Source: an uncultured Roseburia sp.
Lineage (GTDB): Bacteria; Bacillota; Clostridia; Lachnospirales; Lachnospiraceae
Length of the DNA stretch: 14,498 nucleotides
Assembly (NCBI GenBank): GCA_947070915.1
Contig: CAMTDY010000059.1
Span: 1-14,498 of the forward strand
Direction: 5' to 3'
Below the pieces are notes generated by a model, which had not been told where the DNA came from, did no database searches, and saw nothing but the letters and a program-made list of their open reading frames with translations. This document shows, one piece after another, positions 6,606-14,498 of the stretch (position 1 is the first letter of the stretch; the number at the start of each line of letters is the position of its first letter). The position numbers were made by a program, and so were the translations under genes.

Positions 6606-9600
6606 ATGGAGAAAAACAGAATACGTCCTGTCAAAGTGGGCAAAGGCGTCAGAATGAGTTACTCAAAGCAAAAAGAAGTATTGGAGATGCCAAACCTCAT
6701 TGCGGTTCAGACAGATTCATACAAATGGTTTTTGGAAGAAGGTTTAAATGAAGTTTTTCGTGATATTTCCCCGATTTCAGATTACAACGGGAATCTCAGC
6801 CTTGAATTTGTAAGTTTCGAGCTGTGCAGAGATGATGTGAAATATTCTATTGAGGCCTGTAAGGAACGGGACGCCACATACGCTGCTCCGCTGAAGGTGA
6901 AGGTAAGACTTCACAATAAAGAAACAGAAGAAATCAGTGAGCATGATATTTTCATGGGTGATCTGCCGCTTATGACCGCTACGGGAACCTTTGTGATCAA
7001 TGGTGCGGAGCGTGTTATCGTAAGCCAGCTCGTTCGTTCTCCTGGTATTTATTACGGAATTGCTCATGATAAAATCGGTAAGGAACTGTATTCTTCCACA
7101 GTTATACCAAACCGTGGTGCATGGCTGGAATATGAGACGGACTCCAACGATATTTTCTATGTGCGTGTAGACCGTAACCGTAAGGTGCCGATCACTGTGC
7201 TGATCCGTGCCCTTGGAGTGGGGACCAATCAGGAGATCCTTGATCTCTTTGGTGAGGAGCCAAAGATCGTTGCCAGCTTTGCCAAGGATGCCTCTGAAAA
7301 TTATCAGGACGGTCTTCTGGAGCTGTATAAAAAACTTCGTCCAGGTGAGCCCTTGTCTGTTGACAGTGCGGAAAGTCTTATAAACAGCATGTTTTTTGAT
7401 GTGAGACGTTATGATCTTGCGAAGGTTGGACGTTATAAATTCAATAAAAAACTTGCCTTCCGCAACCGCATCACCGGATTTACCCTGGCGGAAGATGTGG
7501 TAGATGTGATGACGGGTGAAGTTGTGGCTGAGGCAGGAGCGGTAATTTCTGAGGAAAAGGCGACAGAGATCCAGAACACAGCGGTGCCTTTTGTGATGAT
7601 ACAGACAGAAGAACGGGTTGTAAAAATACTCTCCAATATGATGGTTGATTTACATGCATTTTTACCAAATGCAGATAAAAAAGTGTTAGGTGTGACAGAA
7701 GAGGTATACTATCCACGTCTGAAAGAGATTTTGGATGAGTATACCACAGAAGAGGAAAGATACGAAGCAATCAAAAAGAACATAGCAGATTTAATACCGA
7801 AACATATTACAAAAGAAGACATTTTTGCTTCGATCAATTATAACATGCACCTTGAGTATGGTGTGGGAAATGACGATGATATTGACCATCTGGGCAACCG
7901 GCGTATCCGTGCGGTGGGAGAACTTCTCCAGAATCAATACCGTATCGGTCTGTCCCGTATGGAGAGAGTGGTTCGTGAGCGTATGACGACGCAGGATGTG
8001 GCTACGATCTCTGCCCAGTCGCTGATCAACATCAAGCCGGTGACGGCAGCAGTGAAGGAGTTTTTCGGAAGTTCCCAGCTGTCGCAGTTTATGGATCAGA
8101 ACAATCCATTGTCTGAGCTGACCCACAAGAGACGTCTGTCCGCCCTGGGACCGGGTGGTCTTTCCAGAGACCGTGCCGGATTTGAGGTGCGTGACGTGCA
8201 TTATTCCCACTATGGAAGAATGTGTCCCATCGAGACGCCGGAGGGTCCGAACATCGGTCTGATCAACTCCCTTGCTTCCTATGCGCGAATTAACGAATAC
8301 GGATTTGTGGAGGCGCCGTACCGCAAGGTGGATAAGAGTGACCCGGATAATCCGGTGGTTACTGATGAAGTTGTATATATGACTGCAGACGAAGAGGACA
8401 GATATCATGTGGCGCAGGCGAATGAGGCGCTGGATGAAGATGGACATTTCGTGCGTAAAAATATTTCGGGACGTTACAGGGAGGAAACTTCTGAGTTCCA
8501 GAGAAGTAAGATTGATTATATGGATGTGTCACCTAAGATGGTATTTTCCGTGGCGACAGCGATGATTCCGTTCCTGGAGAATGACGATGCGAACCGTGCC
8601 CTGATGGGGTCCAACATGCAGCGTCAGGCAGTTCCCCTTCTCGTGACTGAGGCGCCTGCCGTGGGAACTGGTATGGAGATGAAAGCGGCGGTGGACTCCG
8701 GAAACTGCGTAGTGGCAGAGGAAGGCGGTATCGTAGAGCGCGCTGAATCAAACCGTATTCTTATTAAGAAAAAAGATGGAAATAAAGATGAATATAAACT
8801 TGCCAAATTTGTACGGAGTAACCAGGGAACCTGTATGAATCAGAGGCCGATCGTCTCCAAAGGGGATGAAGTTGAGAAGGGACAGGTTATCGCGGATGGT
8901 CCGTCTACTTCCGGTGGGGAGATTGCTCTCGGAAAGAACCCTCTGATCGGATTTATGACCTGGGAGGGTTACAATTACGAGGATGCGGTACTCTTGAGCG
9001 AGCGTCTGGTACAGGAGGATGTTTATACGTCTGTCCATATCACGGAATATGAGACGGAGGCGCGGGATACCAAGCTGGGACCGGAAGAGATTACCAGAGA
9101 TGTTCCGGGAGTCGGCGACGACGCATTGAAAGACCTGAATGAGCAGGGTATCATCCGTATCGGTGCAGAGGTCCGTGCCGGTGACATCCTTGTGGGTAAG
9201 GTGACGCCAAAGGGTGAGACCGAATTGACCGCAGAGGAGAGGCTTCTCCGCGCGATCTTTGGGGAAAAGGCGAGAGAGGTAAGAGATACTTCCCTGCGTG
9301 TTCCTCACGGTGAGTTTGGTATCGTTGTGGACGCCAAGGTATTTACCAGGGACAATGGAGATGAACTTTCACCGGGTGTCAATAAGACCGTCCGTATCTA
9401 TATTGCACAGAAGAGAAAGATCCAGGTAGGAGATAAGATGGCAGGCCGCCATGGAAACAAAGGTGTGGTTTCCCGTGTGCTTCCGGTAGAGGATATGCCG
9501 TTTCTGCCGAATGGACGTCCCCTGGATATCGTATTGAATCCGCTGGGTGTGCCTTCCCGAATGAATATTGGACAGGTGCTGGAGATCCATCTGAGCCTTG

Positions 9601-10409
9601 CTGCCAAGGCGCTGGGCTTTAATGTGGCGACGCCGGTATTTGACGGAGCCAACGAGATTGATATTATGGATACACTCAAGCTCGCCAACGATTATGTCAA
9701 TACTCCGCTGGATGAGTTTGAAGAGAAATATAAAGACATTCTTGATCCGGAAGTTATGAAATTTCTTCTTGAGAATGAGGAATACCGCAAAGAATGGGCA
9801 GGAGTGCCGATCAAGGAAGACGGAAAGGTTCAGCTTCGTGACGGCCGGACCGGAGAATTCTTTGATGGAGAGGTAACGATTGGATTCATGCATTACCTCA
9901 AGCTCCACCATCTGGTAGATGATAAGATCCATGCCCGTTCCACGGGACCGTACTCCCTGGTTACCCAGCAGCCACTGGGTGGTAAGGCGCAGTTTGGAGG
10001 ACAGCGTTTTGGAGAGATGGAGGTTTGGGCGCTGGAGGCATATGGTGCCGCCTACACTCTTCAGGAGATTCTTACTGTCAAATCCGATGATGTGGTTGGA
10101 CGTGTGAAGACCTATGAGGCGATCATCAAAGGAGATAATATTTCTGATCCGGGAATTCCAGAATCCTTCAAGGTACTTTTGAAGGAACTTCAGTCCCTGG
10201 CGCTGGATGTAACGGTTCTGGATGAGAACGGCGAAGAGATCCAGATGACAGAGACCGTAGAGGAAGGTACGGTGGAAGATGTATCCGGCCTGATCGAGGG
10301 AGATAAGTTTGAACTTCAGGAGGAATCCTTTGAGAGCGCAGGCTTTAGAGAAGCTGAGCTGGAGGATCTGGATGATGACAGCAGCATTGGAGTCGCAGAA
10401 GAGTTTTAA
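6606..10409 (+). CDS. rpoB: DNA-directed RNA polymerase subunit beta
   Basis: The beta subunit, 1267 residues, forms half of the RNA polymerase active-site cleft with beta'. The protein opens MEKNRIRPVKVGKGVRMSYS, the normal clostridial N-terminus. The rifampicin pocket is wild type: GSSQLSQFMDQNNPLS then THKRRLSALGPGGL, with Asp497, His507 and Ser512 at the positions of E. coli D516, H526 and S531. The nucleotide-contacting segment GDKMAGRHGNKG spans 942-953, with Lys944 and Lys952 matching E. coli K1065 and K1073. It is longer than the Bacillus subtilis protein (1193). The extra length lies partly in a region around 315-415 upstream of the rifampicin region and partly in an acidic C-terminal tail (24 Asp/Glu in the last 63 residues). 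ATG 6606 is preferred to GTG 6594 on ribosome-site grounds. rpoC follows after 17 nt. There are no frameshifts. No ribosomal protein gene precedes it within the window. Confidence 0.98.
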   Translation: MEKNRIRPVKVGKGVRMSYSKQKEVLEMPNLIAVQTDSYKWFLEEGLNEVFRDISPISDYNGNLSLEFVSFELCRDDVKYSIEACKERDATYAAPLKVKVRLHNKETEEISEHDIFMGDLPLMTATGTFVINGAERVIVSQLVRSPGIYYGIAHDKIGKELYSSTVIPNRGAWLEYETDSNDIFYVRVDRNRKVPITVLIRALGVGTNQEILDLFGEEPKIVASFAKDASENYQDGLLELYKKLRPGEPLSVDSAESLINSMFFDVRRYDLAKVGRYKFNKKLAFRNRITGFTLAEDVVDVMTGEVVAEAGAVISEEKATEIQNTAVPFVMIQTEERVVKILSNMMVDLHAFLPNADKKVLGVTEEVYYPRLKEILDEYTTEEERYEAIKKNIADLIPKHITKEDIFASINYNMHLEYGVGNDDDIDHLGNRRIRAVGELLQNQYRIGLSRMERVVRERMTTQDVATISAQSLINIKPVTAAVKEFFGSSQLSQFMDQNNPLSELTHKRRLSALGPGGLSRDRAGFEVRDVHYSHYGRMCPIETPEGPNIGLINSLASYARINEYGFVEAPYRKVDKSDPDNPVVTDEVVYMTADEEDRYHVAQANEALDEDGHFVRKNISGRYREETSEFQRSKIDYMDVSPKMVFSVATAMIPFLENDDANRALMGSNMQRQAVPLLVTEAPAVGTGMEMKAAVDSGNCVVAEEGGIVERAESNRILIKKKDGNKDEYKLAKFVRSNQGTCMNQRPIVSKGDEVEKGQVIADGPSTSGGEIALGKNPLIGFMTWEGYNYEDAVLLSERLVQEDVYTSVHITEYETEARDTKLGPEEITRDVPGVGDDALKDLNEQGIIRIGAEVRAGDILVGKVTPKGETELTAEERLLRAIFGEKAREVRDTSLRVPHGEFGIVVDAKVFTRDNGDELSPGVNKTVRIYIAQKRKIQVGDKMAGRHGNKGVVSRVLPVEDMPFLPNGRPLDIVLNPLGVPSRMNIGQVLEIHLSLAAKALGFNVATPVFDGANEIDIMDTLKLANDYVNTPLDEFEEKYKDILDPEVMKFLLENEEYRKEWAGVPIKEDGKVQLRDGRTGEFFDGEVTIGFMHYLKLHHLVDDKIHARSTGPYSLVTQQPLGGKAQFGGQRFGEMEVWALEAYGAAYTLQEILTVKSDDVVGRVKTYEAIIKGDNISDPGIPESFKVLLKELQSLALDVTVLDENGEEIQMTETVEEGTVEDVSGLIEGDKFELQEESFESAGFREAELEDLDDDSSIGVAEEF

Positions 10410-10426
10410 GAATTGGAGGAAGGAAT

Positions 10427-13400
10427 ATGCCACAGGTAAGTGATGTTATACAGGAAACATTAACATACGATAAAATAAAGATTAAACTTGCTTCTCCAAG
10501 TAAGATTCGCGAGTGGTCCAGAGGAGAGGTAAAAAAACCGGAAACCATCAACTATAGAACTCTGAAACCGGAAAAAGACGGTTTGTTCTGCGAGAAGATT
10601 TTCGGTCCTAGCAAGGACTGGGAGTGTCATTGTGGTAAATATAAAAAAGTTCGTTATAAAGGCGTAGTCTGCGACCGGTGTGGTGTAGAGGTAACCAAAT
10701 CCAGTGTCCGCAGGGAGCGCATGGGACATATCGAGCTGGCAGCGCCGGTATCCCATATCTGGTATTTTAAAGGGATTCCAAGCCGTATGGGCCTGATACT
10801 TGATATTTCCCCAAAGGTATTAGAAAAAGTGCTGTATTTTGCAGCCTATATCGTACTGGAGTCCGATGTGAAGGAAATCCAGGTGAAACAGGTGCTCTCC
10901 GAGCAGGAATACCAGAAAGCGAGAGAGGATTTTGGCGACACCTTCCGTGTGGGAATGGGGGCAGAGTCGATTCAGGAGCTGCTGCAGAGGATTGATCTGG
11001 AGGAAGAATCCAAGGAACTGAAGGCAGATCTCAAAACCTCTACCGGGCAGAAACGTGCCCGTATCATCAAGAGACTGGAGGTTATTGAGGCATTTCGTGA
11101 GTCTGGCAATAAACCGGACTGGATGATCCTTACGGTGATCCCGGTGATCCCGCCGGATCTTCGTCCGATGGTACAGCTGGATGGAGGACGTTTTGCCACC
11201 TCAGATATGAATGATCTGTACCGTCGTATCATCAACCGTAACAACCGTCTGAAAAGACTTTTAGAGTTGGGGGCACCGGATATCATTGTGCGGAATGAAA
11301 AACGTATGCTTCAGGAAGCAGTGGATGCGCTGATTGACAACGGTCGCCGTGGTCGTCCGGTGACAGGACCGGGTAACCGTGCCCTGAAATCCCTGTCGGA
11401 TATGCTCAAAGGTAAGCAGGGACGTTTCCGTCAGAACCTTCTTGGTAAGCGTGTGGATTATTCCGGACGTTCGGTTATCGTGGTAGGTCCGGAGCTCAAG
11501 ATCTACCAGTGCGGTCTGCCGAAGGAAATGGCGATCGAGTTGTTTAAGCCTTTTGTTATGAAGGAGCTGGTGGCAAATGGAACCGCCCACAATATAAAGA
11601 ATGCAAAGAAAATGGTTGAAAAGCTGGAGCCGGCTGTATGGGATATCTTAGAGCAGGTGATCAAAGAGCATCCTGTTATGCTGAACCGTGCCCCCACACT
11701 TCACCGTCTCGGTATTCAGGCATTTGAGCCGACATTGGTAGAGGGTAAGGCGATCAAACTGCATCCGCTGGTATGTACCGCTTTCAATGCTGACTTCGAC
11801 GGAGACCAGATGGCTGTGCATCTTCCGCTCTCAGTGGAAGCCCAGGCGGAGTGCCGCTTCCTGCTGCTCTCACCAAATAACCTGCTGAAACCGTCGGATG
11901 GCGGTCCTGTGGCAGTGCCTTCCCAGGATATGGTACTTGGTATCTATTATCTGACCCAGGAAAGACCGGGGGCAAAGGGAGAAGGAAAAGCATTCCGTAA
12001 TATGAACGAGGCCATTGTTGCCTATGAAAACCATGAGATCACGCTTCACGCCAAGATCAAGGTAAGACGTGAGGGTATCAATAAAAAAGGCGAGAAGGAG
12101 ACTCGTATCATCGAGTCCACTCTCGGACGGTTTATTTTCAATGAGATCATCACCCAGGATCTCGGATTTGTGGACCGTGAAAAGGACGAGAATTTCCTGA
12201 AGCTGGAGGTGGATTTCCACGTAGGAAAGAAACAGCTGAAACAGATTCTTGAAAAATGTATTAATAACCATGGCGCTACGAGAACGGCAGAGACGCTGGA
12301 TGCCATCAAAGCACTGGGATATAAATTCTCCACCAGGGCTGCAATGACGGTATCCATCTCGGATATGGAAGTACCGGAAGCAAAAAAGAAAATTCTTGCA
12401 GATGCGGAGGCGACAGTGGAAGACATCTCCAGGAATTTCCGGCGTGGACTTCTCACCGAGGAAGAGCGCTACAAGGCAGTTATTGAGACCTGGAAGAATG
12501 CCGATGACGATATCACAGAGGCCCTTCTGACAGGCCTGGATGAATATAACAATATCTTTATGATGGCGGACTCCGGAGCCCGTGGTTCTGACAAGCAGAT
12601 CAAACAGCTTGCCGGAATGCGTGGACTGATGGCAGATACGTCGGGACGTACTATTGAGCTTCCCATCAAATCAAATTTCCGTGAGGGTCTGGACGTACTG
12701 GAGTACTTCATATCGGCTCACGGCGCCCGTAAGGGACTTTCCGACACGGCGCTGCGTACAGCAGACTCCGGATATCTGACGAGACGTCTGGTAGATGTAT
12801 CCCAGGATTTGATCATCCGTGAGACAGATTGCTGTGAGGGTCAGGATGAAATCCCAGGTATGTGGATCAGCGCCTTTATGGATGGAAAAGAAGTTATCGA
12901 GACATTAGAGGAAAGAATCACTGGACGCTATGCCTGTGAAAATATGTATGATGATGAGGGCGACCTGATCGTGAAGGCAAATCATATGATCACACCGAAG
13001 CGTGCGGCGAGAATTGTAAATACAAAACCGATCATCGATGCCGGAGATAAGGCGAAGGTGAAGATCCGTACGATCCTTACCTGCAAATCCCATATCGGTA
13101 TCTGTGCGAAATGCTACGGTTCCAACATGGCAACCGGTGAGCCGGTGCAGGTAGGCGAGGCCGTGGGAATCATTGCGGCACAGTCCATCGGTGAACCGGG
13201 TACACAGCTTACGATGCGTACCTTCCATACCGGTGGTGTGGCAGGAGATGATATCACACAGGGTCTTCCCCGTGTGGAGGAGCTGTTCGAGGCAAGAAAG
13301 CCAAAGGGACTTGCGATCATTTCCGAATTTGGCGGAAGGGTAACTCTGAGAGATACCAAGAAGAAACGCGAAGTTATCATCAGTGATGACAAGACCGGCC

Positions 13401-14155
13401 AGACAAAGGCATATCTCATTCCGTACGGTTCCCGTATCAAAGTAATGGATGGCCAGGAGCTGGAGGCTGGCGACGAGCTGACAGAGGGTAGTGTCAATCC
13501 TCATGACATCTTGAAGATCAAGGGTGTCCGCGCCGTTCAGGATTACATGCTCCGCGAGGTGCAGCGTGTTTACCGTCTGCAGGGTGTTGAGATCAATGAC
13601 AAGCATATTGAAGTGATCGTCCGCCAGATGCTTAAGAAAGTTCGGGTTGAGAACAATGGAGATTCGGATTTCCTTCCAGGTACACTGGTAGATACACTGG
13701 AATTTGATGACAAAGTGGAGGAACTGGAAGAAAAGGGAATGGAAGTACCGGAGGGCAAGCAGATCATCCTCGGTATCACGAAAGCTTCCCTTGCTACAAA
13801 TTCTTTCCTGTCGGCAGCGTCCTTCCAGGAAACGACAAAAGTGCTCACAGATGCAGCGATCAAAGGAAAAGTAGATCCTCTGATCGGTCTGAAAGAGAAT
13901 GTTATCATCGGTAAGCTGATCCCGGCGGGAACAGGTATGAAACGTTACCGCAACATCGGGCTTCACAGTGACCTGGTAGACAGCCTGGAGCCACCGGAAC
14001 CGGTTCTGGAAGAAGAGGTTGTAAATGAGACCGATGAAGATGGTATGCAGAATGACGCAGCGATGACGGATGAAACCGAAGCGCTGTTTATGACAGAAGA
14101 AGTGGATGAAGGAATCCTTGCTGAAGAAGAAGAGTTGATTCCGCTGGATGAGTAA
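10427..14155 (+). CDS. rpoC: DNA-directed RNA polymerase subunit beta'
   Basis: The beta' subunit, 1242 residues, carries the catalytic magnesium site of RNA polymerase. The N-terminal zinc site has Cys67, Cys69, Cys82 and Cys85 (CHCGKYKKVRYKGVVCDRC). The invariant NADFDGDQMAVH places the metal-binding aspartates at 456, 458 and 460. The second zinc site uses Cys802 (or the adjacent Cys803) with Cys886, Cys893 and Cys896 (CKSHIGICAKC). The trigger-loop segment MRTFHTGG has Met930, Arg931 and His934. It is a single-gene, full-length clostridial form without the large insertions seen in Gram-negative beta'. The last 58 residues hold 24 Asp/Glu and no Lys or Arg. The start is ATG 10427 with GGAGGAAGG just upstream, 17 nt after the rpoB stop, so the genes are co-transcribed. 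The unit ends at the terminator at 14275-14321. The next gene is not rpsL. Confidence 0.98.
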   Translation: MPQVSDVIQETLTYDKIKIKLASPSKIREWSRGEVKKPETINYRTLKPEKDGLFCEKIFGPSKDWECHCGKYKKVRYKGVVCDRCGVEVTKSSVRRERMGHIELAAPVSHIWYFKGIPSRMGLILDISPKVLEKVLYFAAYIVLESDVKEIQVKQVLSEQEYQKAREDFGDTFRVGMGAESIQELLQRIDLEEESKELKADLKTSTGQKRARIIKRLEVIEAFRESGNKPDWMILTVIPVIPPDLRPMVQLDGGRFATSDMNDLYRRIINRNNRLKRLLELGAPDIIVRNEKRMLQEAVDALIDNGRRGRPVTGPGNRALKSLSDMLKGKQGRFRQNLLGKRVDYSGRSVIVVGPELKIYQCGLPKEMAIELFKPFVMKELVANGTAHNIKNAKKMVEKLEPAVWDILEQVIKEHPVMLNRAPTLHRLGIQAFEPTLVEGKAIKLHPLVCTAFNADFDGDQMAVHLPLSVEAQAECRFLLLSPNNLLKPSDGGPVAVPSQDMVLGIYYLTQERPGAKGEGKAFRNMNEAIVAYENHEITLHAKIKVRREGINKKGEKETRIIESTLGRFIFNEIITQDLGFVDREKDENFLKLEVDFHVGKKQLKQILEKCINNHGATRTAETLDAIKALGYKFSTRAAMTVSISDMEVPEAKKKILADAEATVEDISRNFRRGLLTEEERYKAVIETWKNADDDITEALLTGLDEYNNIFMMADSGARGSDKQIKQLAGMRGLMADTSGRTIELPIKSNFREGLDVLEYFISAHGARKGLSDTALRTADSGYLTRRLVDVSQDLIIRETDCCEGQDEIPGMWISAFMDGKEVIETLEERITGRYACENMYDDEGDLIVKANHMITPKRAARIVNTKPIIDAGDKAKVKIRTILTCKSHIGICAKCYGSNMATGEPVQVGEAVGIIAAQSIGEPGTQLTMRTFHTGGVAGDDITQGLPRVEELFEARKPKGLAIISEFGGRVTLRDTKKKREVIISDDKTGQTKAYLIPYGSRIKVMDGQELEAGDELTEGSVNPHDILKIKGVRAVQDYMLREVQRVYRLQGVEINDKHIEVIVRQMLKKVRVENNGDSDFLPGTLVDTLEFDDKVEELEEKGMEVPEGKQIILGITKASLATNSFLSAASFQETTKVLTDAAIKGKVDPLIGLKENVIIGKLIPAGTGMKRYRNIGLHSDLVDSLEPPEPVLEEEVVNETDEDGMQNDAAMTDETEALFMTEEVDEGILAEEEELIPLDE

Positions 14156-14171
14156 TATTAATATGATACCA

Positions 14172-14242
14172 GGGTCAAAAGGTCATGCATTCCATGCTTG
14201 CATGGAAAAGCATGACTTTGGGACCCGCAAAACGCCTTTTGC
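14172..14242. repeat. Compound hairpin downstream of rpoC, possible dispersed intergenic repeat
   Basis: GGGTC (14172-14176) pairs with GACCC (14222-14226). After a 2x2 internal loop, AAGGTCATGC (14179-14188) pairs with GCATGACTTT (14210-14219), with one G-T wobble. TTCCATGC (14190-14197) mirrors GCATGGAA (14200-14207) at the tip. A separate hairpin follows directly, GCAAAA (14227-14232) with TTTTGC (14237-14242). Neither is followed by a T tract, and the true terminator comes 33 nt later. The structure may protect the rpoBC 3' end or be a repeat-family copy. Confidence 0.65.
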
Positions 14243-14274
14243 ACCCAACATCACAAATATAATTTAGAAAATAT

Positions 14275-14321
14275 TCCCCCGGTTTGGCCGCTGGAAAGCG
14301 ACGAAATTGGGGGATTTTTTT
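14275..14321 (+). terminator. Intrinsic terminator of rpoBC
   Basis: TCCCCC (14275-14280) pairs with GGGGGA (14309-14314). The stem continues through GGTTT/AAATT and CGCT/AGCG with minor mismatches and is capped by a GGAA tetraloop (14293-14296). Seven T (14315-14321) follow immediately. This is a standard rho-independent terminator. Confidence 0.93.
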
Positions 14322-14322
14322 C

Positions 14323-14427
14323 ATTGGTTAAAAGAAACTATACCAATAGTTCCTATGAACCTTACCTTTTGCGTGTTTTAAAAATTGTAAGAATATGTTA
14401 CACTGCTTAAAGCAACTATATTGGTAT
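14323..14427. promoter_or_regulatory. Clustered ATTGGT inverted repeats upstream of the last gene
   Basis: The core ATTGGT occurs at 14323-14328, inverted at 14342-14347 and again direct at 14420-14425. A perfect dyad AACTAT-acca-ATAGTT spans 14336-14351. Its reverse complement resembles AACTATATTGGTAT at 14414-14427, differing by a 2-nt insertion. These are candidate operator sites or a long-range leader stem for the downstream gene; no known regulator is recognised. Confidence 0.4.
14376..14404 (+). promoter_or_regulatory. Tentative promoter of the truncated last gene
   Basis: An extended -10, TGTTACACT (14396-14404), has the AT-rich hexamer TTTTAA at -35 with a 17-nt spacer. The -35 is poor. 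TATATT at 14417-14422 is an alternative -10. It lies between the two related inverted-repeat sites. Confidence 0.3.
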
Positions 14428-14445
14428 TTTTTAGAACTAAAAAAT
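14426..14445. promoter_or_regulatory. Perfect 20-nt palindrome next to a ribosome binding site
   Basis: ATTTTTTAG (14426-14434) and CTAAAAAAT (14437-14445) are exact complements around AA. The palindrome ends 4 nt before the AAGGAG of the last gene. It could be an operator half-site pair. With a 2-nt centre and AT-rich arms it is a weak RNA hairpin. Confidence 0.5.
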
Positions 14446-14461
14446 GATAAGGAGAAAAATC

Positions 14462-14498
14462 ATGAGAAACCAATGGAAAAAGTTAGTCACTTTTATGT
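14462..14498 (+). CDS. Start of an unidentified gene, possibly exported; 3' end outside the window
   Basis: ATG at 14462 follows AAGGAG (14449-14454) at 7-nt spacing. The frame stays open to the window end, giving MRNQWKKLVTFM. A basic N-terminus turning hydrophobic (KKLVTFM) resembles the start of a signal peptide or lipoprotein leader, but 12 residues cannot identify a family. It is not rpsL, whose product begins MPTxNQLV, so the usual gene after rpoC is absent at this position. It has its own upstream spacer after the rpoBC terminator. Confidence 0.7.
   Translation, partial: MRNQWKKLVTFM

Noticed and set aside
8061..8160. Possible rifampicin-resistance substitutions in rpoB
   Set aside because: The residues matching E. 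coli D516, H526 and S531 are all wild type.
9369..10433. 354-codon minus-strand open frame over the 3' part of rpoB
   Set aside because: It lies wholly antisense to highly conserved rpoB codons and has no ribosome site or recognisable protein features; it results from codon bias.
12905..13966. 353-codon minus-strand open frame inside rpoC
   Set aside because: Antisense to conserved beta' sequence including the trigger loop region; no independent evidence for a gene.
1..14498. CRISPR array, tRNA or rRNA gene, transposase, phage or defence genes
   Set aside because: I looked for regularly spaced repeats, cloverleaf-like segments and recognisable protein motifs on both strands and saw none.

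Overview
The window looks like chromosomal DNA of a Firmicute of class Clostridia, most likely Lachnospiraceae (Blautia/Dorea-like). The reasons are the RpoB and RpoC sequences, strong AGGAGG-type ribosome binding sites, sigma-A-like promoters, and two lipoproteins with an Ala-Val-Ser-Gly-rich linker after the lipobox. The species call is inference; no rRNA or tRNA gene lies in the window.

Layout. Bases 1-607 hold the 3' part of thyX (flavin-dependent thymidylate synthase). After 12 nt comes a GTG-started alpha/beta hydrolase of the monoacylglycerol-lipase/lysophospholipase type (620-1588). Facing it on the minus strand is a DUF885-family lipoprotein with metallopeptidase-like motifs (1614-3395). 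Divergent from that, across about 150 nt, is a translationally coupled pair of paralogous lipoproteins of unknown function (3546-5012 and 5009-6238, ATGA overlap). A 367-nt non-coding stretch follows, containing a GC-rich symmetric hairpin, a 154-nt near-symmetric palindrome and a strong promoter. Then come rpoB (6606-10409) and rpoC (10427-14155), the two large catalytic subunits of RNA polymerase. A compound hairpin and a textbook intrinsic terminator (14275-14321) close that unit. The last ~175 nt hold clustered inverted repeats and the first 12 codons of another gene (14462 onward).

How the parts relate. rpoB and rpoC form one transcription unit, 17 nt apart, with their own promoter and terminator. 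They are not preceded by rplJ/rplL or followed by rpsL/rpsG/fusA inside the window, which departs from the common bacterial arrangement. The upstream genes look like unrelated housekeeping and envelope functions. The two tandem lipoproteins are the least explained proteins here. The most unusual DNA is the intergenic palindromic material on both sides of rpoBC, which I suspect belongs to dispersed repeat families. I see no mobile-element transposase, CRISPR array, defence system or convincing new multi-gene system.
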